Below are positions 56,154 to 64,000 of a DNA stretch of 64,000 nt, piece by piece. Source of the stretch: an uncultured Lachnospiraceae bacterium. GTDB taxonomy: Bacteria; Bacillota; Clostridia; Lachnospirales; Lachnospiraceae. The stretch covers positions 37,818 through 101,817 of the forward strand of contig CAMJPM010000002.1 in assembly GCA_946407725.1 (NCBI GenBank), in the 5' to 3' direction. Made by a program: the position numbers and the translations under genes. The first letter of the stretch is position 1, and each line of letters begins with the position of its first letter. Under the pieces are notes generated by a model. It was not told the DNA's origin. It searched no databases and saw only the letters and a program-made list of their open reading frames with translations.

Positions 56154-59100
56154 CTATAATCTGGCTCTGATGGCATTCAGCCTGCCGGTAAGTATCGTCA
56201 GCTGATCCTCAGTCAGGGAGGTACCGGCCATGTCTTTAAGTTTCTCTGCCGAAAGATTTTTAAGGATATTTACGGAATCCTTATGAAGCCCCTTTATTGC
56301 TTTTAATTCAAAATCTTCTATACTCTCCGTTAATCCGCCTGTAAAGAGCGGGGATACAATGATGTCCGCGCAGACATCATTGATAGTATAGGTATCCTTA
56401 AGGTCAGACAGGTTTCCGGATCTGGCTATTTCCAAAGTATTCTCATCCTGATGTCTCTGTAACGATACCCTGAGGGATGACAGATTTCCGGACAGCCTTT
56501 CCCTTATGCCGAATAAGAGATCGAAAGCCAGGATCTCCCGGAGCTTCTTCTGAGCACCTTCCTCCATCTCCACCTTTTTATTTCTGCTGTATTCAAAGTC
56601 GCTGCTCATGGCCTCGTCATAGGAAAGGTCATAGGTCTGTTCGTAGACAATGCCCTTCATCTCCCGGTTCTCTTCATCGGCCGTTACTTTTGCTTCCGTT
56701 GCAGCTCTGTAGAGCCCCTGGAATCCGGAGCGCTCCATCATATGCGAAATGGCTGATGCGCTTGAAGCTTTGCTTTCCTCCATTTCCGCGAAGAAAGCAA
56801 CGGATTTGCCGTGCTCCACCCGGTAGGCATTATCCATGGTTTTATCATTGATCTTTTTCAGATCGCTTTCACTTCGGCTGATGGAAACCGTTCTGTGGAA
56901 GATCTCATCCCAGGAGCCATAGGGATTTAAGTCATCAAGCTCCGAGAGCTTTTGCTGGAAATGACGCCTTTCCCTTATCAGGGCGGAATACATATCTTTT
57001 ATCTCTTCAAGTCTCCGCCTTCCTCTCTTCGTCCACTTGCCATCGTCTCTCTTTTCAATATAGTAGCTGCAGCTGTTTATGGCCTTTTCGTAGGCATTGT
57101 CAATGCTGCTGAAAGCTCCTTTTTCAGGCTTGTTTTTAAGCAGGGTACGGAGATTCCTCAAGTCATCCTGAACGGCCTTTCTGTATTCACTGGGACTGCC
57201 GTCCTCTTCAATAGCCTTTGAAAGCTGCTGATTCCTCTCATGGTCAATGGATGCATACTCATCTATCATCTGCCTGTCGCCGAAGATAGAGGCAGCTGCT
57301 CTTAAGATCCGCTCCCTTCTCTTTTCATAGGTGTCCGGCATGGTTCTCATAAGTATATTCTTGAGCTGGGCAAATGTATCCACCTTAACCATCACATGGT
57401 GTTCATCCATCACATAGACGCCCTCATCAAGCTCATTCAGGCCGGAACTCCGGTAGACCTTATTGTCGGTTGCGTTGATAAAGGCCATGCTGTGTGCCTT
57501 CTCATTCTCGTCGCCCTTCATCTGGGAAGTATCGATATGGGCAAGATCCATTCCTATATCATGGGTAAAAGGCATGAGGATCAGCCTTTTTGCATGGAGT
57601 ACCTCCTGGGGGGCAAAGAGATTCCTGTGGAACCAGTCATCCTGATTGACCATGGAATAAAGAACCGTAGTTCCCGCCTCCGTCCCGAGAGGAGCCATCT
57701 TCTCGCCGTCGATCTCAAAGCTTCCCTTATTAACACCCTGATACTCTTTTACATCATATCTCTCCATGTCATCCACAGCAGATAATTCCACATCGGCACC
57801 GGGAACCGGATCATACTGGATCAGATTAAAGCTTATGAAACGCACGTACTGGGGGTAATTCTCCTGCAGCCAGTGCTTAAGCATCATTGCCCCGTGGCTG
57901 GCTCCTACGCCGCCACGGCTGTGACCCTTGAACATGAGGTCGATATTGTAATACTTCGGAGTTCCTCCTGCTTCTTCAAGAGCCTTCCACTTGTCAAAAA
58001 CCGGCTTTAAGTGGGAGACCCCCATATCCCTTATCCTCTTTCTTGTCGCCTGGATCGACCAGTTGCTGATGTGATTTAAATTAAGATTCCAGGGGCCGGC
58101 AATGGAATATTTTGTCTTTTTTGCAAGGCGTTCGCTTTCGCCTTCTCCCGAGAGCTGCGACTTCTCGCTTCTCCATATATACCCGTCTTTATCCATCTTT
58201 TCATCAAAAATAAGTCCGGTCTGTCCGTTGTCGAATGCATTCATTCCGTGAATACCCTCGTGTTCCTTTCTGAACTGGTCGAACGAAGAGCCTGCCACAT
58301 CAAATTCTATGACATCATGGCCCATGTCAAGGAATTTTGATCCCTCCGAATGAATGAGTTCCATCTCCTTTTCTTCCGCTTCCTTATCCGTAAGGCTCTT
58401 ATCCACTCCCCGGTAGGCTTCGGGCATAACCTCAGATATGGCATCCTTTATGCTCCTTATCTTCTGGGAACCCAGGATGTGACGGGTATTATTGTCCTGC
58501 TGCGATTCATCCAGTTTTTTTACCTTATAGGTTTTCTTTTTACGGAGAGCCTCTCTGTCAACATCCTTTTCTTTATTTTCGTTCCTGATATTCCTTCTGA
58601 TATCATTCGCCAGAAGATCATAATCTTTTCCGCTATAGCGCCAGAGATTCTGCTGGCTTATATTTTCATCATCGCCCATAATTCTCCTGGATTCTTCCTT
58701 TAACTGCAGGGTTCTGGCCTGATCCCGAAGCTCCTTTACCTCTTTAAGCCTCTTCTTTCCCCTTGAGCCACGGAAAAGGGAAAAACGCATATAAGTATAA
58801 TTATCACAGGCCTTAATAATGGCATTAAGAGGCTCTGTGACATCAGAATTGTTGGAAAGGGCTTCATGATAGTGCTTCAGGGCAGTCCTGACTTTTATCA
58901 TTCTTTCTCCGTCATCACTCTTGATCTGCGCAAATTTTTCGTCGATTCCTATGTATTCAGGCTCAGGAAGGATTTCTTCGGGAAGGGGCGGCTTATTGAT
59001 CTGCTTACCGGAGATCACAGGTAGCTTGTTTTCAGTCTCGCCGCCTTCCTCCCAGATATGAGCAGTATTCAGATAGTCATTGTCATATTCATATTCATTA

Positions 59101-59194
59101 ATGGAATAATTCCTCTGAATTTCGGATGACCGGGTGGTATTTGTATTGATTTCCTGCAGGTTCTTATTTTTCTCGCTATATACTTCTGACATGA
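56154..59194 (-). CDS. Large cytoplasmic or effector-like protein with alpha/beta-hydrolase-type GHSRGG motif
   Basis: 1013 aa from MSEVYSEKNKNLQ (ORF opens to 59234); YNIDLMFKGHSRGGVGASHGAMMLKHWLQ; no signal peptide. Confidence 0.75.
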
Positions 59195-59275
59195 TTATCC
59201 CCCTGAAATTACACTCGCGGTTATCGTGCGGCAAATATACCCTTGTCCTGAAATGTTCTCATTAGAACGCACGTA

Positions 59276-60292
59276 TCAGTACATCAAAATGCCTTCTGTT
59301 AAATGAATTGTCTGCTGTTTTGGAAACATTTTGTCCAAAAGAAGGGCAGTCTCAAAGCTTTCAGTCTCCATTCTGAGAATCGTATTCCTGCCAAATTTTT
59401 CAAAAGCGCTTAAGACGATACGAATGATCAGATCCATGATCATTGTTTTATCCTCCGAAGCCAGATAAATATATTCTACCAGCAGGGTTCCGCCCGGGGT
59501 GATATGTACAAGAGCGAGGGCAGAAGCTGATCCTCTTTTTTCTATAAAGCAGCTGAGCTCCGGATCGATATAGGCTCCATCCGCCTTTTTTAGAAACCCA
59601 TTATACCTGTCTGTTTTAAATACGTTTTTAATCATGTTTCTGGCAGTTATCTGACCAACAGAGCACAGGGGTTTTGCATCGCAGGGCATTTGAAACAGTG
59701 ACTTCGTATCGGGGATATCAGAAAGACGGAGGATAAAATCAGGCTCCAATCCTTTCTCAAAGTTAAACTGCCATTTTTCAGCCAGCTCCTTTATCAGTGA
59801 ATATGAATCATTATCCGGCAGGTCTATGGTGGCTCCCCGGAATCCTCCCTTAATAATGATATTGATAAGCTCGCCGAACATCGCATTGCCGATCCCGTTA
59901 TTTCTGAACAGCGGATGTACATAGAGCCATTTGATCCTGAGGATCATCCCGTCCCCTGACGCTGTTTCTTCCGGGGAATATACAGCTACGGAAACAGCAT
60001 AGAGCTTTTCATCCTCTTTTTTGGTTCTGAGTAAACCGATTGCCCTGCTTTTTCCTACAAGAACCTCTTCCTCAATATCGTCAGGGAGCAGATCCGAAAA
60101 ACAGCCGATATTATCATTTCCGATGGCAGTAATCATAGGAACGGCAGACTGCTCATATCCCTTTCGGTAGGTCTCCGCTTCGGACAGGATCTCTCCGGCA
60201 TTTTCCAAAAGAGGCTTTACATCTCTCGCCTTATGATACAGTTTATTCAGTTTGTTTAAGAACATTTTTTCCACACTGGAAATACCTGACAT
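59276..60292 (-). CDS. GNAT-family acetyltransferase-like protein
   Basis: ILRIKWLYVHPLFRNNGIGNAMFGELINIIIKGGF (acetyl-CoA-binding-like motif). Confidence 0.75.
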   Translation of the reverse strand: MSGISSVEKMFLNKLNKLYHKARDVKPLLENAGEILSEAETYRKGYEQSAVPMITAIGNDNIGCFSDLLPDDIEEEVLVGKSRAIGLLRTKKEDEKLYAVSVAVYSPEETASGDGMILRIKWLYVHPLFRNNGIGNAMFGELINIIIKGGFRGATIDLPDNDSYSLIKELAEKWQFNFEKGLEPDFILRLSDIPDTKSLFQMPCDAKPLCSVGQITARNMIKNVFKTDRYNGFLKKADGAYIDPELSCFIEKRGSASALALVHITPGGTLLVEYIYLASEDKTMIMDLIIRIVLSAFEKFGRNTILRMETESFETALLLDKMFPKQQTIHLTEGILMY

Positions 60293-60303
60293 TACGTTGA
60301 CTC

Positions 60304-60402
60304 CTATCGATTACCGTAATTAAAGCCTTTTCTTGCCTCTTCGATGGCGTCAGCGGCATTTTTTAATTCTTCCCCGCTGCAGAGATCAAAGAGCTTATCC
60401 AT
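60304..60402 (-). CDS. Very small ORF in the same cluster
   Basis: MDKLFDLCSGEELKNAADAIEEARKGFNYGNR; collinear with neighbours. Confidence 0.3.
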   Translation of the reverse strand: MDKLFDLCSGEELKNAADAIEEARKGFNYGNR

Positions 60403-60455
60403 ATCAAAAACTCCGGGTGCTTTTCCTCCCATTCCTGATTAAAGGCGATCTGGAT

Positions 60456-60671
60456 CTAATTGGTATAGAGAGTTTCATCCTCTGATTTTTTATTTCGATA
60501 AAAATCGAAAAATTCCTCTTTATAAGCTTCCTCCAGCCCTTCGATCCGCTTTTTCACTTCTTCGGGAACCGCCTTCATGGAATAAAGGATCGGGTCGATA
60601 AACATACGCCATGGTCTTACTGAGCCTTCAATATAAATAATATCTCCGGTTTTCATTTTATACATGATCAT
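60456..60671 (-). CDS. Small hypothetical protein
   Basis: 71 aa MIMYKMKTGDIIYIEGSVRPWRMFIDPILYSMK; SD aaggag upstream. Confidence 0.5.
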   Translation of the reverse strand: MIMYKMKTGDIIYIEGSVRPWRMFIDPILYSMKAVPEEVKKRIEGLEEAYKEEFFDFYRNKKSEDETLYTN

Positions 60672-60685
60672 TTACTCCTTTTTTA

Positions 60686-60991
60686 TTAATAGTCACTATT
60701 CCAGGTACTACGGTCTCTTAAGGAATATTTGTAAACATCCTTCTTGGTCGTCGGTTCGTCTAAATATTTATAATCACTGCGAACCTCCACGGTGTCGGAA
60801 ATAGAGAAAGCCTTCCGGTTAGTGGTTGTATAATAATCTACATCATCCAGCCCGTCCTTATTCAACTTTTCGTTTCTGTGCCCGGAGATACCCTTGATCG
60901 TATTAATGCCAAAATATGCCGCAATAATTGTGAGATAATCCTTGTAGGTACCCTTGCTTGTTTCCTTCATAGAGGATAATGTCGAGCTCAA
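60686..60991 (-). CDS. Small hypothetical protein
   Basis: 101 aa; collinear with the downstream cluster; start uncertain. Confidence 0.45.
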   Translation of the reverse strand: MSSTLSSMKETSKGTYKDYLTIIAAYFGINTIKGISGHRNEKLNKDGLDDVDYYTTTNRKAFSISDTVEVRSDYKYLDEPTTKKDVYKYSLRDRSTWNSDY

Positions 60992-61007
60992 AGGAATATC
61001 CTACGGA

Positions 61008-61208
61008 ATGAATATCGTATGCCCGAGCTGCGGGGAAGCAAGAAAAGAAGGTTTCTATTCCGGAGTGTATGTGGATCCGATCATGAGATCTGCTGAATAC
61101 AGATGCAAGTGCGGCCATGCATTTATCTGCTACCAGGGCCAGGTGATCATGTTGAATGATTGGCTGGTAGAGTGTGGTAAACGCGGCCATTCATACAGAA
61201 CGAGATGA
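61008..61208 (+). CDS. Small zinc-ribbon-like protein
   Basis: MNIVCPSCGEARKEGFYSGVYVDPIMRSAEYRCKCGHAFICYQG; AAAGGA upstream. Confidence 0.5.
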   Translation: MNIVCPSCGEARKEGFYSGVYVDPIMRSAEYRCKCGHAFICYQGQVIMLNDWLVECGKRGHSYRTR

Positions 61209-61399
61209 TCTCTACGCCTGTCATCATGAATGCAATCCTGTGTGCCACATGGATATAAAAAATCCTTTCAAAAAAATTGATATCGGTTTGCTAATTGTTA
61301 AAATAATATCAATTATTTTGGGAATAATCAACAGCATGAAAGGGAATTGAATTGTTTATTTACAGAATCAAAGAAAACTGATAAGATACATTATGTTCC

Positions 61400-61473
61400 G
61401 GGATCGTAGCTCAGCTGGGATGAGCGTTCGCCTCACACGCGAGAGGTCATGGGTTCGAGCCCCATCGGTCCCA
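61400..61473 (+). tRNA. tRNA-Val(CAC)
   Basis: GGGATCGTAGCTCAGCTGGGATGAGCGTTCGCCTCACACGCGAGAGGTCATGGGTTCGAGCCCCATCGGTCCCA; anticodon loop CTCACAC. Confidence 0.93.
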
Positions 61474-61551
61474 CTCCTTAAAAAACAGCGGATATGTTTT
61501 TCTATGTTGGAAAACCATATCCGCTGACTTTTTATAACCGGAAATGTTTTT

Positions 61552-61848
61552 TCACTGGTCGTAATAGTCTTTATCGCAGTTTGTGCAATGATACATCCCT
61601 GAAGGCAGGAGGTAGCGGGTAGCCATCTTGCTGCAGAGAGGGCATAAACAGTATTCCTGTCCCTGACTGAGACCGTTCCTTTCCTTATCGACACCTGCCG
61701 AAACCCCTTCGAGGTCAAAATCAGAGAGTCTTACCACCTTCATGGAGTTTTCTGTTTCATCTATCACCTGTTTTAATTCCGGATCCTGCACAAACCTCTG
61801 TAATCCGAAAAGAAATTTAATCTTTTTTTCGATTGCATCGTTTCCCAT
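61552..61848 (-). CDS. Zinc-ribbon hypothetical protein
   Basis: MGNDAIEKKIKFLFGLQRFVQDPELKQVIDETENSMKVVRLSDFDLEGVSAG...CPLCSKMATRYLLPSGMYHCTNC; alternative start at 61902. Confidence 0.7.
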   Translation of the reverse strand: MGNDAIEKKIKFLFGLQRFVQDPELKQVIDETENSMKVVRLSDFDLEGVSAGVDKERNGLSQGQEYCLCPLCSKMATRYLLPSGMYHCTNCDKDYYDQ

Positions 61849-61960
61849 AATACCCTCTTTTCCGTCCGGGAAAACTCCCGGCACCTGTAAAAACTTTTCC
61901 ATACCTTAAAGTCCTATATCATAATATACGAACGGAATCTGAAACTGGCAATATATATTG

Positions 61961-63634
61961 TCAGCTGTTATAGATCCCCATATCCAGTTCATTTTCACTT
62001 TTTGCGACAATGGTGGAGACCGCCACGTCACCGAGACAGTTGCTCATGGTACGGAACATGCCGCAGAGAGAATCTATTCCCATTACCAGACCAATGGCTT
62101 CCACAGGAACATTCATCTGGGTAAGGAGCACAGATAAACAGATTAAGCCGGATCCCGGAATTCCAGGCGCTCCCATGGAAAGCACAACAATGGAAATTAC
62201 CATTGACAGCATGGCTCCTCCTGTGATCTCGACACCAAAGGTTTTAGCAAGCGCCAGGGCAAACACTGCCAGATGGACGCAGGTCCCGTCCATATTGAGG
62301 GTTGCCCCCAGGGGAATGGAGAGAGAAAAGATCCTTTTACTAATACCTATCTTTTTTTCACAGGCTTCCATATTTACGGGGATGGACGCATTGGAGGATG
62401 CAAGTGAGAATACCTGGAGCATGGATGGAGCATACTTCCTGACAAAGGGAAGGGGATTTAATCTGCCGATGATCACCATCATGAGACAATACACCACCAT
62501 CATTGAAAACAGCCCCAAAATAAATGTACCGAACATCCCAAGTACGGAAATAATGGTTTTGATACCCATTGTAAGCATCATTGACATTATGGAGCAGAAA
62601 ACAGCAATGGGCATCACCTTTATTATCATGGTGGTGACCTTAAGGAAAAGGTCATTGCATGCGCTGAAAAGTTCTATCAGCGTATCGGAATACTTTCCAA
62701 GAAGCCCTGTGGCAATACCGCAGAGTACAGCCATGAATATGAGCTGCAGCATATCCGCTTTCAGAAAAGGATTGATGATGTCCGATGGAATGATCCCCAC
62801 TATCGTATCCTTTATCGATACATTCATTTCCTGGGAAGTGATGGCAGAGGCATCAGCAGTCAGCGTTGTGGCCAGGGAAGCATCTCCCGGCTTCATCAGG
62901 GTATACATACTGATACCGACAACTATGGCAAGAAACGTAGTAAAAAGATACATGCCTATAATTTTACCTCCGATACGCCCCAGGGCAGAGAGATCAGAGA
63001 ACTGGACGATACAGGATATGATAGAAAAGAATACCACCGGAGCCACTATCATCTTCAGGGCATTCATATACATGGTCTTGACCGGAGAAAAGATCAAACT
63101 GTTTAATGTCTTATTCACATCTTCCGAAAACACTGACGAGAAAATAAGACCCATGACAACCGCCAGCGCCATGGCTCCCAGGGTCTGATACAGGAACGCC
63201 TGTTTTGAGCGGATCACCGTCATCCGGATATAATTGATCCCGTTCTTATGACGGAATTTGATATTATTTGTAACGGAGCCGAGAATTATATTCCTTAAGG
63301 ATTCCTGTATATCATCGACCTGATCATCCGTGTCGTTTAAGGTGGCGGAGGCCATATCATTTGCCAGAGAGTACTCTTCTCCCTTTGCAGAGATCTCAAT
63401 CTCCACATTTCCCAGAAAAGCCTTTACCGTAACATATATATAGCCTTTCGACGTATTTTCCGGAACAATGTTATGCTTGAGAAGGCTTCCTGCAGCCTCC
63501 TCAACGGCCAGCATGACACGCACCCGTTCTTTCTTTTTGATTCCGTATTTTTCCAGGTTTTCCCTCACAAACTCCGTAAGGATACTTATACTTTGATCTT
63601 CGGCGGCAAATTGACGTTTAATCCTCATTATCAA
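61961..63634 (-). CDS. DAACS-family dicarboxylate/amino-acid:cation symporter with N-terminal HATPase-like domain
   Basis: N-terminus KERVRVMLAVEEAAGSLLKHN...; transporter SLASSNASIPVNMEACEKKIGISKRIFSLSIPLGATLNMDGTCVHLAVFAL, GAPGIPGSGLICLSVLL. Confidence 0.88.
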   Translation of the reverse strand: MIMRIKRQFAAEDQSISILTEFVRENLEKYGIKKKERVRVMLAVEEAAGSLLKHNIVPENTSKGYIYVTVKAFLGNVEIEISAKGEEYSLANDMASATLNDTDDQVDDIQESLRNIILGSVTNNIKFRHKNGINYIRMTVIRSKQAFLYQTLGAMALAVVMGLIFSSVFSEDVNKTLNSLIFSPVKTMYMNALKMIVAPVVFFSIISCIVQFSDLSALGRIGGKIIGMYLFTTFLAIVVGISMYTLMKPGDASLATTLTADASAITSQEMNVSIKDTIVGIIPSDIINPFLKADMLQLIFMAVLCGIATGLLGKYSDTLIELFSACNDLFLKVTTMIIKVMPIAVFCSIMSMMLTMGIKTIISVLGMFGTFILGLFSMMVVYCLMMVIIGRLNPLPFVRKYAPSMLQVFSLASSNASIPVNMEACEKKIGISKRIFSLSIPLGATLNMDGTCVHLAVFALALAKTFGVEITGGAMLSMVISIVVLSMGAPGIPGSGLICLSVLLTQMNVPVEAIGLVMGIDSLCGMFRTMSNCLGDVAVSTIVAKSENELDMGIYNS

Positions 63635-63847
63635 AACCTCTCATCGAATTCTTAATGCAAAACAATTGTATTATACCTTATTTCTATATAATGATACAAA
63701 CGCCAAAAGTCATATTATGATTAAACACAATAAAAATTTTGAAAGGCGTTTTTATTACCGGGTTTCCAAATATTACGGATAGATATACAATGGTATCTGC
63801 ACAATACACAGTAACAGATGCTTCGGAAATACTATTGAACCGCAATT

Positions 63848-64000
63848 TCACAGCACTTCTTTCTGGATGCGGTTCCAGACATGCTTTTTGTCTGCACTCC
63901 AAAGCGGAGCCGCCAGAATACGCTTATCCCCGTCTCCTGTGAGTCTGTGTATCACCACATCATCCGGAATTTCAGCAACACACTCCTTCAATATAGCGAT
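63848..64000 (-). CDS. C-terminal end of a TIGR01212-like radical SAM protein (partial)
   Basis: ...AILKECVAEIPDDVVIHRLTGDGDKRILAAPLWSADKKHVWNRIQKEVL*. Confidence 0.7.
   Translation of the reverse strand: MAILKECVAEIPDDVVIHRLTGDGDKRILAAPLWSADKKHVWNRIQKEVL

Noticed and set aside
60903-61190. 95-aa minus-strand ORF
   Set aside because: Competing plus-strand ORF from 61008 has a clear zinc-ribbon Cys pattern and SD.
62010-63188. 392-aa plus-strand ORF
   Set aside because: Antisense to the DAACS transporter coding frame; composition is low-complexity and mirrors the real gene.
63684-63902. 72-aa minus-strand ORF near window end
   Set aside because: Overlaps the better-supported C-terminus of a TIGR01212-like radical SAM protein in another frame.

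Overview
64-kb chromosomal window from an anaerobic Firmicute; gene content suggests Lachnospiraceae (inferred from protein content only). Most genes are on the minus strand. Backbone: partial heavy-metal P-type ATPase with an HMA protein, Fe-dependent alcohol dehydrogenase, two Rpn-type PD-(D/E)XK proteins, ArsR and Uma2, proC, HAD phosphatase, tRNA-Thr, a sigH-rlmB-mrnC-cysS-cysE-ispF-nagZ block, MCP, DUF4317 protein, an ExbB/ExbD/AIM24 operon, SPFH protein, hypCD plus a six-subunit Ech-type [NiFe] hydrogenase, and a DAACS symporter fused to an ATPase-like domain. A 21.3-kb integrated element (about 34525-55910) sits in tRNA-Gln(CTG). It is bounded by a 46-bp exact direct repeat of the tRNA 3' end, and its rep, mobC, relaxase-associated and integrase genes are decayed while its cargo looks intact. 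The cargo includes a GHKL kinase/LytTR regulator regulon with three matching promoters (21-bp-period direct repeats plus a covarying leader stem at fixed distance), an IS66 remnant, 75-bp tandem repeats, a retropepsin-like protease with a small partner (plus a deleted second copy), and a 1790-aa surface protein preceded by a CTGT microsatellite. Two families of modular hairpin repeats occur just upstream of start codons in both backbone and element. Right of the element, a tRNA-bounded accessory patch encodes a 1026-aa protein with a GHSRGG nucleophile-elbow motif. All family names come from reading translations; no database search was run.
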